A DNA stretch of 64,000 nt from Bradyrhizobium sp. Tv2a-2 (GTDB lineage Bacteria > Pseudomonadota > Alphaproteobacteria > Rhizobiales > Xanthobacteraceae): NCBI RefSeq assembly GCF_000472425.1, contig NZ_AXAI01000016.1, forward strand, positions 124,001 through 188,000. Reading direction: 5' to 3'. Shown here piece by piece: positions 1 to 8,179 of this stretch. The notes under the pieces were generated by a model. The model saw nothing but the letters and a program-made list of their open reading frames with translations. It was not told the DNA's origin and made no database searches. A program made the position numbers and the translations under genes. How positions within the stretch are numbered: position 1 is the first letter of the stretch; each line of letters begins with the position of its first letter.

Positions 1-385
1 TCATTCGGATGCCCAGCCGGTAACAGGTGACGCGCGGCTGCGTGACCTCGAACAAGGCGCCACCGATCCGATAGCGATCTCCGATGCACACCTCCGCATC
101 CGCCAGACCATCGACGGTGAAATTCTCTCCAAACTGTCCGTAACCAAAACCGCTTCGGCCGAAATGCTTCTCCCAATATCGATAGGACTCGATTTGATAG
201 ACCAGCACGGCCCGCTGTTCGCCACCATGACCAGCGAGGTCTCCCTGTCCATCGCCATCGATATTGAGCCGGCGCACCATGCGCGCGCCTTCAACCGGCA
301 CTTTCCAAATTCCGGTGTGAACGATCCTGCCCTGCCACGTCACGTCCCGCGGCAAACCCACGTTGACCGAAAGCAGACGTGCCAT
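1..385 (-). CDS. MOSC domain protein, N-terminal part (cut by window edge)
   Basis: The open frame starts at an ATG at 385 on the minus strand and runs off the left edge without a stop, giving about 128 residues. It begins MARLLSVNVGLPRDVTWQG and contains the MOSC hallmarks DGQGDLAGHGGEQRAV and YGQFGENFTVDG, followed by CIGDRYRIGGALFEVTQPR. MOSC domains occur in molybdenum-cofactor sulfurases and in YiiM-type proteins that handle sulfur for Moco enzymes or reduce N-hydroxylated compounds. The missing C-terminus could carry an FAD/ferredoxin reductase module, as in fused MOSC oxidoreductases, but this window cannot show it. The domain call is firm; the substrate is unknown. Confidence 0.85.
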   Translation of the reverse strand, partial: MARLLSVNVGLPRDVTWQGRIVHTGIWKVPVEGARMVRRLNIDGDGQGDLAGHGGEQRAVLVYQIESYRYWEKHFGRSGFGYGQFGENFTVDGLADAEVCIGDRYRIGGALFEVTQPRVTCYRLGIRM

Positions 386-532
386 TCCACCACTCCTCGA
401 AGATGGTTCCGCGCTGGCCCAGATCCTTGCCATCGCTAGCACGAGCAGGCGTCTGCTGACCTGGGAACAGTCTAAATCGAAGCCCGCATCGTTGGCCCGT
501 TAGGCGTTGTTAGACGTTGTAAGCAGCTCGCG

Positions 533-841
533 CTACCGCGTAGCCATGAGGGAGTCATGACCCGACTTGCCGCCGACATTTTCGGCATCTGCCCGCGAGG
601 CGCGTTTCGCTGTTCCCAACGAGACGGCGGTCTCTCGAGCCTTCCGGGCGACAACCGGCTTGCTTGCCAGGGTCACGGAATTGGTCGTGCGTGACGTCGG
701 CTCGATCGACACGCGAACAGACAGAAAGCAGGCCAAGCGGTTTGTGCTGGCGCAGGAGTCCGCGGCCGTCTGCACTGGCGCCACTTGATGGCTACAACCG
801 ACCAAATTCGCAACCAGCGCGCCGACCAGGAGCGTTCTCAT
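533..841 (-). CDS. small predicted lipoprotein, unknown function
   Basis: This 102-residue frame starts at the ATG at 841, preceded on the minus strand by the strong ribosome-binding site GGGAGGATT. The N-terminus MRTLLVGALVANLVGCSHQ is a short signal peptide ending in an LVGC lipobox, so the mature protein would be lipid-anchored at Cys16. The rest is polar, rich in Thr, Ser, Ala and Arg, with no domain I recognise. It stands alone, about 150 nt downstream of the MOSC gene start. A spurious frame remains possible, but the ribosome-binding site plus lipobox support a real gene. Confidence 0.55.
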   Translation of the reverse strand: MRTLLVGALVANLVGCSHQVAPVQTAADSCASTNRLACFLSVRVSIEPTSRTTNSVTLASKPVVARKARETAVSLGTAKRASRADAENVGGKSGHDSLMATR

Positions 842-1355
842 GCAATCCTCCCAAAAGAGGCTGAGTTCCGCCTGCAATTCTTGCTGCGTGACAACGTTCG
901 CGCTGATCATCCATCAGACATGCAAATGCATTAAGCGTGCATTAAGCCTCGCTTCCTGACCGAGAGAAGCTCCATCGTAGTTAATGTCAGCGCGTGCTTG
1001 CGCGCCCAGGCGGCACGCGGGTTGATCCGACGCGCCGCATCTCGCGCACGACAAAAGAAACGACAATCAGCTTGACGTTTCCAACGCGAGCGAACCTCAA
1101 GGTTCCATGCTGGGGTTACCGCAGAACCCAGGCACAACTTGCAGCTGCTCCCCATGTTGTGAATGGACAGCTCAACAATCGCGGCAGGACAATTGTCTCG
1201 TTGATGAGGGATGCCGGGCGAATTTCCGGCTGGGGATGCGTTCGTCAACTTTTCTCAGACGCGGCAGCGGCGCGACGAATACGGCTGCCCTTACCGAACG
1301 GCAGACCAGGAGCTACCTCCAACCAACCTTGCAACAACCATAGTGGAGAGACGCC
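842..1355. other. 514-base intergenic region with a tandem decamer
   Basis: No convincing gene is seen here. Positions 927-936 and 938-947 carry two direct copies of TGCATTAAGC, one helical turn apart and about 90 nt upstream of the lipoprotein start, so they could be a regulator-binding site. The rest probably holds the promoters of the lipoprotein gene and of the DUF937 gene. Confidence 0.4.
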
Positions 1356-2465
1356 ATGGCAGCAAATCTCACCTCCGTTGTGATGCAATTCCTGACTCCT
1401 GAAATCATCGAAAAGATCGCTTCTTTTCTGGGACTGGACCGAGCTTTAACGCAGAAGGCTGCAGGGGGAGCGGTTCCCGCCTTGCTGGCGGGCTTGTCCG
1501 ATCTTGTCGGAACACCGTCCGGAACGAGCCAACTGTCCAAGCTGCTGTCGCAGCAGGGCGGTCCGCCCGCCGATCTCCTGCGTAACATTGGCCCGCAAGG
1601 ACTGGCGGAGACCGGAACGAACATGCTCTCTGGATTGTTCGGAGGCCGAACCATGGACGCGATGGCGCAGGCCGTGGGCAAGTTTGCAGGCACAAGCGAT
1701 ACGGGCGCCAAGTCCCTGCTCGGCATCCTTGCTCCGATGGTGCTGGGTGGGCTGGGTCAACATCAGCGCAGCGCAGGTCTTGACGCAACTGGCCTGGCAT
1801 CCTTGCTCCGCTCACAGAAAGACCAAATCACCGCAGCGATCCCGTCAGGCCTCGCGGACCAGCTTGGCGCCGCAGGTTTGATCGACAGAGCGGAGACAGC
1901 TTTGCGCAGTGGGACGGCCGCAGCCTCGGCCGGAGCAAGCCGGATTGAAAGCGCTTCTCAACGCGCCGGCACCTTTGCAAGCCGGACAGGACAATTGCCC
2001 TATTTGCTGGCCGCCGCGATCATATTGGCCGGTATTGCCTGGTACGCAATCGAACGCCGGGGTCAGGAGACCGTCGCTGAGGTACCCGCCAAAACACAGC
2101 CGGCACGCGAGACTGTGGGCATGGCCCCCGCCCAGTTGACGGTTGACGGAGTGAACCTGGCCAGCCAGCTCAACTCGTCGATCAGCACCTTGAAGTCCGC
2201 GCTGCCCGGCATGACAGATGCCACGGCCGCTCAAGCCGCTCTGCCCAAGATCAACGAGGCGATAGCCCAGCTCAACGATCTCACCACACGGGTGACAAAG
2301 CTTTCTCCGGACGGACGCAGTGCATTCGCCAAAATGATCGTCTTGGTGACGCCTTCGGTCAAGGAGATGTGCGATAAGGTCATGGCAACCCCCGGCGTGG
2401 GGCCGATCGCAAAGCCCGCGATCGATGATCTTCGAGCAAAGATGGACTCGCTGTCGCAAGTCTGA
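1356..2465 (+). CDS. DUF937 domain membrane protein
   Basis: This 369-residue protein starts at an ATG preceded by TGGAGAGACGCC. Its first 160 residues show the DUF937 pattern: a helical start (QFLTPEIIEKIASFLGL), then GGAVPALLAGL at about 37-47, and a second glycine-rich stretch LLGILAPMVLGGLG at about 121-134. One transmembrane segment lies near residues 214-232. An alanine- and lysine-poor helical tail of about 135 residues follows, probably periplasmic. Family members include YidB-like proteins, for which no biochemical role is firmly set. It stands alone on the plus strand. The domain call is confident; the function is unknown. Confidence 0.85.
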   Translation: MAANLTSVVMQFLTPEIIEKIASFLGLDRALTQKAAGGAVPALLAGLSDLVGTPSGTSQLSKLLSQQGGPPADLLRNIGPQGLAETGTNMLSGLFGGRTMDAMAQAVGKFAGTSDTGAKSLLGILAPMVLGGLGQHQRSAGLDATGLASLLRSQKDQITAAIPSGLADQLGAAGLIDRAETALRSGTAAASAGASRIESASQRAGTFASRTGQLPYLLAAAIILAGIAWYAIERRGQETVAEVPAKTQPARETVGMAPAQLTVDGVNLASQLNSSISTLKSALPGMTDATAAQAALPKINEAIAQLNDLTTRVTKLSPDGRSAFAKMIVLVTPSVKEMCDKVMATPGVGPIAKPAIDDLRAKMDSLSQV

Positions 2466-2755
2466 ACTTTGCGCACGGCACTTGGCCAGCGCGTGGGTCT
2501 TGCCGTGCACAAGGTCCTCATGAGCGGCAATGAAGGCCGGGGTCAAAGTACGCTCCTTCCGGGACGTGATCGCTCATGGTCCATTCCGGACGCGTCATTT
2601 GATCTGCGAAGCGTCTGTGGCTGGAGAGAACGCCGGCCTTGAACGTAGGAAACAGGGTGGAAATATCGCGACCAGCCCCACAGCGGCCGCACGCGCCGCC
2701 GGCTTGCCCGACGAGTGCTGCTCGCAAATTCCCGTCAATCCCCAACTAATAGGAT

Positions 2756-2796
2756 GGATTAGCGAGAGCGTCATCCGCCGACGCTCTCGCTAATCC
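2756..2796. repeat. perfect 17-bp inverted repeat upstream of the VOC gene
   Basis: The arms GGATTAGCGAGAGCGTC and GACGCTCTCGCTAATCC flank a 7-nt loop. The element ends 39 nt before the start codon of the VOC gene. It resembles the short GGATTA/TAATCC palindromes scattered between genes in bradyrhizobia, and in mRNA it would fold into a very stable hairpin. It has no T tract, so it is not a typical terminator. Confidence 0.75.
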
Positions 2797-2835
2797 GCCC
2801 GACGCCCTGCTGACTTGGAACCGAAAGGACTCGCA

Positions 2836-3309
2836 ATGGCAAAGAACACGATTTGTCTCTGGTACGATAAGGACGCCGAAGCCGCCGCCCGATTCTACGC
2901 CAAAACCTTCCCCGATAGCGTCGTAGGCGCCATCTTTCGCGCACCCAGCGACTATCCGTCCGGCAAGGCGGGTGACGTGCTGACGGTCGAATTCTCGGTT
3001 GCCGGCGTTCCTTGTCTGGGCCTCAACGGCGGTTCCGCATTCAAACATAACGAAGCCTTCTCCTTCCAGATCGCCACCGATGATCAGGACGAGACCGATC
3101 GCTATTGGAACGCCATCGTCCGCAATGGCGGGCAGGAAAGCGCGTGCGGCTGGTGCAAAGACAAGTGGGGCATTTCCTGGCAAATCACGCCACGCGTGCT
3201 GACCGAGGCGTTGGCGGCCGGTGGTGATGAAGCAAAGCGCGCCTTCGACGCGATGCTGAGTATGAAAAAGATAGACGTCGCCGCGATCAAGGCCGCGCGA
3301 CGCGGCTGA
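2836..3309 (+). CDS. VOC superfamily protein, PhnB / 3-demethylubiquinone-methyltransferase-like
   Basis: The chosen start is the ATG at 2836, eight bases after GAAAGGA, giving 157 residues; an in-frame upstream start at 2815 lacks such a site. The protein begins MAKNTICLWYDKDAEAAARF and carries the family features FYAKTFPDS, DVLTVEFSVAGVPCLGLNGG, FSFQIATDDQDETDRYW and DKWGISWQITP. Proteins of this group have paired beta-alpha-beta-beta-beta units and are usually annotated as PhnB-like or VOC proteins. Their substrates are mostly unknown, and the name 3-demethylubiquinone methyltransferase is historical. A second VOC protein lies at 50269-50679. Confidence 0.88.
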   Translation: MAKNTICLWYDKDAEAAARFYAKTFPDSVVGAIFRAPSDYPSGKAGDVLTVEFSVAGVPCLGLNGGSAFKHNEAFSFQIATDDQDETDRYWNAIVRNGGQESACGWCKDKWGISWQITPRVLTEALAAGGDEAKRAFDAMLSMKKIDVAAIKAARRG

Positions 3310-3353
3310 CGTTGCGCCTGCAGGCGCCGCGATTCTCCCAGCAAAGACCGTGG

Positions 3354-3460
3354 CTAGAGTGTTTTCGAGCGAAGTGGGGACCGGTTCGCGTGAAGAAAAC
3401 GCGTCAAAACAAGAATCTAGAGCTCCGGTTCTGATTCAATCAGAACCGGAATTGCTCTAG
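3354..3460. repeat. mosaic intergenic repeat with CTAGAG ends
   Basis: This 107-base element is bounded by CTAGAGT and GCTCTAG. Its right half is a long imperfect palindrome: CTAGAGC, then TCCGGTTCTGATT, paired with AATCAGAACCGGA and GCTCTAG. It lies between two converging genes and has no coding capacity. I recognise it as a family of palindromic intergenic repeats of bradyrhizobia, distinct from the element found three times further right. Confidence 0.7.
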
Positions 3461-3538
3461 ACCGGGGCGCATAGGCCAAGCGCGCCTCGGCGATCGCCTT
3501 TGACCGGCCGCGCAAGCGCCGCTCGATTCGTCATCAGG

Positions 3539-4174
3539 TTATTTCTTGTTCGCCGCGGCCTCGTTCTTGAGCTGCTCTATCACTGGCCCAAGTTCTTTCA
3601 GTGCTGCGGTGTCCTCCGCGCTGAGCTGCTCTGGTGGGCAACGCGGATCGGTGCGCTGAACGGCGTGGAACATTGCGCGCGTGAGCGGCAACGGGGCGCA
3701 ACCATGATCTTGCTCGCAGACGAGGTCGAATTCCGAGCGTGCGGCCTTATGGCACTCGAAGCAATTAAGCCCCAGGAAGTTGTTGACTTCCTCCGCTCCG
3801 CTGTTGACGATTTTCGTGCCGTCCTTGTCGGTGTCGAGAGCGAAGAACTCCCAATCGTTCGTCCCCGGGCTGAACCCCTTCTGCTGCTTGACCATAGCCT
3901 CGTTGGGGATCAGCTGCAGCACGGTCCCCTCAGGGAATACGCCCTTTCCCGCCTGGGCGACATCGACGGTGCCGGCCAGATTGCCGGCCAAGTTGTCGAC
4001 GAAGAAGTGCTTCACTGGGGTCATCTTGGTGATGCATTTGAACGTCGAGGCGTCGACCTTGTATTTCGGCGCCGTTTTTTCGTCGGCCTGCACGTCACCT
4101 ACGCAAAACAGAAGCACGGCAAAACACGAAACCTTTGCTGTCTCGGCCAAAATTTTCATGAGGCTCTGCTTCAT
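3539..4174 (-). CDS. secreted CxxCH (c-type heme) protein, cytochrome P460-like
   Basis: The start is the ATG at 4174, directly after GGGAGGAAATCG, giving 211 residues. Residues 1-30 form a signal peptide ending VQA. The mature part contains one heme-attachment motif, CFECH, at 138-142, and the pattern NDWEFFALDTDKDG followed by LNCFECHKAARSEFDLVC, as in cytochrome P460-like proteins. It should be exported and given one covalent heme in the periplasm. Four further cysteines follow and could form disulfides. Downstream is a converging repeat; upstream is the stress protein. The electron partner is unknown, and a non-enzymatic heme protein is possible. Confidence 0.72.
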   Translation of the reverse strand: MKQSLMKILAETAKVSCFAVLLFCVGDVQADEKTAPKYKVDASTFKCITKMTPVKHFFVDNLAGNLAGTVDVAQAGKGVFPEGTVLQLIPNEAMVKQQKGFSPGTNDWEFFALDTDKDGTKIVNSGAEEVNNFLGLNCFECHKAARSEFDLVCEQDHGCAPLPLTRAMFHAVQRTDPRCPPEQLSAEDTAALKELGPVIEQLKNEAAANKK

Positions 4175-4215
4175 CGATTTCCTCCCACTTCGGCTTGATC
4201 GCGCGGTCTGCACAT

Positions 4216-4644
4216 TCACGGGCAAACCAGTACGGGGGTTTTCGCCTGCGACAGCACCTTGTTTGTCACACTGCCGATGAGAAGCATGGAAAGTCCGCTG
4301 CGTCCATGCGACGACATAACAATGAGATCGCAGCCTTTGTCCTCGGCTGCTTCGATGATGGCCTGATGGGGTTGCCCGTTCTCCACTTGAATGGTCTCGC
4401 AGGAAACACCCGCCGCCTTGGCCGCATTTGCCGCACGTGCCAACACGCTGGTGGCCTGCTCCTTGCGCAGCTCAGCATATCTTGCGACTGCTTCAAGAAA
4501 CCGCCCTGTCATTTCTGAAAACGGTTCTACAACGAAGATTACGGATACCTTGGCTCCAAGGGATTTTGCCAGCGCCAACCCATGCGCCACCCCCTGCTCC
4601 GCCAGCTCCGAACCATCTGTCGGAATGAGAATATGCCGGTACAT
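4216..4644 (-). CDS. universal stress protein, UspA family
   Basis: A single Usp domain of 142 residues, the normal family length, starts after the strong site CGGGAGGTGAAAC. It shows the N-terminal MYRHILIPTDGSELAEQ and the C-terminal nucleotide-binding signature SSHGRSGLSMLLIGSVTNKV, matching the GxxG-x9-G(S/T) ATP-binding form. Such cytoplasmic proteins accumulate under starvation, oxygen limitation or redox stress. It lies 41 nt upstream of the CxxCH protein on the same strand, so the two may be co-transcribed. Confidence 0.93.
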   Translation of the reverse strand: MYRHILIPTDGSELAEQGVAHGLALAKSLGAKVSVIFVVEPFSEMTGRFLEAVARYAELRKEQATSVLARAANAAKAAGVSCETIQVENGQPHQAIIEAAEDKGCDLIVMSSHGRSGLSMLLIGSVTNKVLSQAKTPVLVCP

Positions 4645-5152
4645 GTTTCACCTCCCGATTGGCACGACGTATCGCGGCCTTCCGGAAGCAAGCTGGGCCC
4701 GCGTTTCGGATACGGTCTTGAGATAAATCAATCTATCGGCCCATCGTGCGGCGATCCAGATGTCCGCAATTAGCTGTCCGCAATTGGCCCCCAAAGCGGA
4801 GGCGCGCCCGCGAGCAATTCTCATGTCTGCTTTGTCAGGAATACTTGGCAGACGCCGGAAATCAGCGGTCGAAAAACTTAATGCCAATCAGGACGGCCAC
4901 GTCCGCGCGATTCGAAGGATTCATAGGATAGCACGTCAGACTCCCTGCCCCATCCGTCGCTCGTTCGCTCGGGTGAAACGCGCCGCGAGAAGGCATTGCT
5001 GCGTTCCCGGTTGTTGACAATGAAATCCGTCAGGGATGTTTGGCCGTGGCTTTATTCGGTTCGAGCCGCGAACTCGGTTCACCTCTCCTGAAGGGGAGGT
5101 GCACATCGCAGCGACCATTCAGCTTATTCTTGCGGCCCTGCGGAGGCGCCGC
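4645..5152. other. 508-base intergenic region, no supported gene
   Basis: The region lies between the stress-protein start and the TetR stop. A hairpin at 5081-5100 pairs ACCTCTCC with GGGGAGGT (one G-T wobble) around TGAA and resembles the sequence at 50221-50244. A 58-codon frame ending at the stress-protein ribosome-binding site has no translation signal and was not accepted. Confidence 0.4.
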
Positions 5153-5827
5153 TCACGCCCCGACCAGCGCCTTCGCCGGCAGCACGGCCTGCACCACGAG
5201 GCCGCGGGCGCGAGCGTCCATCACGCCGACGGCGCGCAGGGCGAGCAGCGTGACGCTCTGCACGGTGTCGCGGAGTTTTGCCTGATCGTCGAGATTGTCG
5301 GGCGCGAGCGGGCCGACGAGGGCCTCATGCAGCGCCCCAAGCAACGCGGTCGCGGCGAGCTGCGTGTCCTGCGCCGGCAAATGGCCGGCGCGCACGGCAG
5401 CATCGATGCGGGCAGCGATCTCGCTCGTGATTTCGCGGCGGCTTGCAAGGCGCGAGGCGGTGACGTCGACATCGACGGGCTCGGCGAGAATCCCCCAGGC
5501 GAGCTTGCGCTGGGACAGCACATGAAGCGCGACCGTCGACACCGCCGCCGCCATCGCCGAGGACGGCCCGGGCGCGGCATCGGCCGCGCGGCGGATCGCG
5601 GCGAGCTCGTCGCGCGAGACCTCGGCGATCAATTCGGAAATCAGATCGGCCTTGGAAGGGAAGTAGCGATAGACCGTGCCGGCCGCGACATTGGCACGGA
5701 CCGCGACCGGGGCGATCTGCACCGCCGCCATGCCGGATTCCGCCGCGGCATCCCGTGCCGCCGCCAGAATGGCGCTGCGCCGGGCAGCCAGCCGTTTCAC
5801 CACCTGATGGGTTCGCCGATACACCAT
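5153..5827 (-). CDS. TetR/AcrR family transcriptional regulator
   Basis: Starting at the ATG at 5827, the protein has 224 residues; a TTG 36 bases upstream is the alternative. The N-terminal helix-turn-helix reads from RRSAILAAARDAAAESGMAAVQIAPVA to ANVAAGTVYRYFPSKADLI, a clear TetR DNA-binding domain. The remainder is the alpha-helical ligand-binding domain with no diagnostic residues. No target gene is directly adjacent: the next gene upstream faces the same way 243 bases off. A palindrome at 5948-5963 may be its own operator. The ligand is unknown. Confidence 0.9.
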   Translation of the reverse strand: MVYRRTHQVVKRLAARRSAILAAARDAAAESGMAAVQIAPVAVRANVAAGTVYRYFPSKADLISELIAEVSRDELAAIRRAADAAPGPSSAMAAAVSTVALHVLSQRKLAWGILAEPVDVDVTASRLASRREITSEIAARIDAAVRAGHLPAQDTQLAATALLGALHEALVGPLAPDNLDDQAKLRDTVQSVTLLALRAVGVMDARARGLVVQAVLPAKALVGA

Positions 5828-5947
5828 GGCGCGTTTCCAGTCCCACTGACGCGGACCGGCCAAGATGAAATTCGAGGGTGAATTCCACGGCAGATCGAAC
5901 GCGCCTTCACTATTTTGGGCGATCTGGAGCCAAATCGCCTTGAAGAA

Positions 5948-5963
5948 CTGAACACTTATTCAG
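5948..5963. promoter_or_regulatory. candidate operator upstream of the TetR gene
   Basis: The sequence CTGAACACTTATTCAG has matching 5-base ends (CTGAA and TTCAG) around a 6-base centre. It sits 121-136 bases upstream of the TetR start at 5827, a size and place that suit a TetR dimer site. It is a single site without a second copy nearby, so the call is tentative. Confidence 0.3.
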
Positions 5964-6070
5964 AGCGCGTGACAAGCGATTTTTGTGAGATTTTTCCGCG
6001 CTTTCTACCCGTTCCCCCGCCCGCGGAAAGCCCGCCCACGGCCCCTCGGGGGCGGTTCCGCTCAAGCAAT

Positions 6071-6730
6071 CTACTTCGCTTCGCAGAGTTCGGACCCGAT
6101 TCCCGCAAGCACCGCCTTGTCCCAGACTTCATAGCCCGCGCGGTTGAGGTGAATACCGTCGACGGTGTGGCGCGCGGGCATCTCGGGCAGCGCAATGAAC
6201 GCCGCATGGGCCTCGCCGGCCAGTTCCGGCAGCACCGTGTTGTAGCTGTCGACGATCGCGCCGTTCACCTTGCCGGCCTCGGCGAGGCCAGGCTCCGGCG
6301 GGGGTATCGCCAGGACCGCGATGCGCGGGGTGAGCGCGCCGATACTTCCCAGCAAGGCGCGGTAGTTCGCACGATAGCGCGCGACGCTCTCGGGGATCGC
6401 CGCATCATTGGTGCCGAGGGCCACGACGACCATGGCCGCGCGCTTGCCGGCCAGCGCCTGCGCAAGCAGGTCGTCGAGCTGGCTCATGGTCGAGGCACCG
6501 CCGATCCCTGCATTGACGATGGCGTGCCCGCACAACGCTCGCGGCAAGGTCGAGGCCTCGACGATGCTGTCGCCGAGGATCACGATCGCATCGTCCGTCC
6601 GTGCCAGCGTGGATGCGATGACGAGCTGCCGCGTGGCGCGATGCGTATCGATGACGGCGGGCCGCCCTGGCCACGCCGCCCAAGCGGCGAGCGCCACGCA
6701 GATGACAAGAAGGATCCGGATCGAGCTCAC
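6071..6730 (-). CDS. SGNH/GDSL-type hydrolase, membrane-anchored or exported
   Basis: The start is a GTG at 6730 whose bases overlap the stop of the upstream acyltransferase gene (GTGA), which indicates translational coupling; the product has 219 residues. Residues 4-20 are a hydrophobic N-terminal segment. SGNH blocks are clear: GDS with Ser55, the glycine of NAGIGG, GTND with Asn108, and DGIH with Asp191 and His194. These enzymes are Ser-His-Asp esterases. Pairing with an acyltransferase-3 protein is a recurring design for O-acetylation and deacetylation of surface glycans, so an exported carbohydrate esterase is likely. The exact substrate cannot be read. Confidence 0.85.
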   Translation of the reverse strand: MSSIRILLVICVALAAWAAWPGRPAVIDTHRATRQLVIASTLARTDDAIVILGDSIVEASTLPRALCGHAIVNAGIGGASTMSQLDDLLAQALAGKRAAMVVVALGTNDAAIPESVARYRANYRALLGSIGALTPRIAVLAIPPPEPGLAEAGKVNGAIVDSYNTVLPELAGEAHAAFIALPEMPARHTVDGIHLNRAGYEVWDKAVLAGIGSELCEAK

Positions 6731-7998
6731 TCGGCGGCCATGGCACTGGCTGGCGAAGCCTGCGGCGGCTCCAGCTGCGCGGCGCGGCGCCCGCGCAAGC
6801 TCCGGGACAAGTCGAGTGCGAAGCGGTCGACGGGAAGGAAAAACACGCTGCCGGCAAGAGACAGGCCAATTCCGGCGGCGATCGCGCACAGCCGCGCCGG
6901 TGCGATACCGATTATGCCGGCGAGCTGCAGAAACAAAACGGCGATCGGGCCAAACAGGATCGGCCAGTGAACGAGATAGAGCGGAAAAGACAATTTCGCG
7001 CGTTCCACCAGCCATGGCGTCGAGAGCCAACTCCGTGCGCCCTCGAGATGTATCAAGCCGATAAGCACCAGGATCGCACCAAAGGTCTTTTGCTGCAGGG
7101 GCGCGAACTGACCGGGAAACATCAGATAAGTCGGACTCGCGCAAATGGTCTTCAGCCATTCGGGCTGCCAGATGTCGGCGATCACACACAGGAAAATGCC
7201 CGCAGCCAGCGCGAAGCCGGGCAGCAATCCGCTCGCCGGCGCAGGCCTTTCGGCACGGGCGAAGGTCGCAAGCCAGTGACCGACGAAGAAGCAGATATAG
7301 GCGCTGCGCAAGGTGAACAGCGAACCCAGGATCAAGAGCAGCAACCACGGAGCACGCGATCGCTGCGCGAGCCAGCACAGCGCCAGGACGATCATCGATC
7401 CATAGAATTCAATGCTCAGCGTCCACAGCGGCACCACGAAGGACTGTTCAATGGCCTGCTGCCACGGGCCGAGGAAAGCAACGCCCGGCAATCCGCGATA
7501 GCCGAGAAACAGCGCATTAACGGTGCCGTCCCTGATCACCGATAGCAACGACACCTCGATCTGCCAATGGCGGGTGAACCAGGCAGAGCCACCGAGATCG
7601 CCTGCCGCGACATTCGCCCTGCCGAATATCAACATGATCGCAGCAGCGACCGAGACGGCGGCGATGGCCGGCACACCAAGCCGCACGATGCGCGCGATGG
7701 CCTGGGCAAGGGGATGAATGCGGCTGCGCTCGAACGAGCGGGTCAACACATAGCCGGACAGGACAAAGAAGATGTAGACCGCCGAATAGCCGTCATAGAG
7801 AAAATACAGCGGTGACAGATGAATGATGCCCGCCGCGGGCGCAGCTGCTGGAAGCGCAAATACCAGGTTTGGTGCAAAGGCGGCAAGCACATGAAGAAAC
7901 AGGACCTGCATCGCTGCGAGAGCCCTGATCGATTCAAGATAGGCGATCCGAGATCCCGAGCGCGCCGCCCGATCTGCGCGTCTCGCCACATCGACCAT
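6727..7998 (-). CDS. acyltransferase 3 family membrane protein
   Basis: The start at the ATG 7998 follows a GGGGGCGGG stretch and gives 423 residues. The sequence YLESIRALAAMQVLFLHVLAAF early on is the family's catalytic-histidine region (R-A-x-A-x-x-V-x-x-x-H), and about ten hydrophobic segments follow. AT3 proteins carry acyl, usually acetyl, groups across the inner membrane and attach them to cell-surface sugars or lipids. The downstream SGNH gene overlaps it by four bases; in several known proteins AT3 and SGNH modules are fused, so the two probably act together. The glycosyltransferase genes on the right may provide the acceptor. Confidence 0.9.
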   Translation of the reverse strand: MVDVARRADRAARSGSRIAYLESIRALAAMQVLFLHVLAAFAPNLVFALPAAAPAAGIIHLSPLYFLYDGYSAVYIFFVLSGYVLTRSFERSRIHPLAQAIARIVRLGVPAIAAVSVAAAIMLIFGRANVAAGDLGGSAWFTRHWQIEVSLLSVIRDGTVNALFLGYRGLPGVAFLGPWQQAIEQSFVVPLWTLSIEFYGSMIVLALCWLAQRSRAPWLLLLILGSLFTLRSAYICFFVGHWLATFARAERPAPASGLLPGFALAAGIFLCVIADIWQPEWLKTICASPTYLMFPGQFAPLQQKTFGAILVLIGLIHLEGARSWLSTPWLVERAKLSFPLYLVHWPILFGPIAVLFLQLAGIIGIAPARLCAIAAGIGLSLAGSVFFLPVDRFALDLSRSLRGRRAAQLEPPQASPASAMAAE

Positions 7999-8179
7999 GC
8001 CCGCCCCCTGGCTGCTACCCACGTCGGAACGCGGTGAAATTGCAATATCGGCGATATCAGGTTGTGATGCCGTAAAGGGGCGTGCTTAAGGGCCGCTAAC
8101 CTGATTGCCTAAAATGTGCGGTGTCGCCTGGTCGCGTCGCCTGCCCGATGCCGCGGCCTCCAGGGAATGAAATATCGGC

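Noticed and set aside
4648..4824. A 58-codon minus-strand frame ending at the ribosome-binding site of the universal stress protein gene.
   Set aside because: No ribosome-binding site, no recognisable motif, and a composition that does not look protein-like; the overlap with the downstream signal is probably chance.
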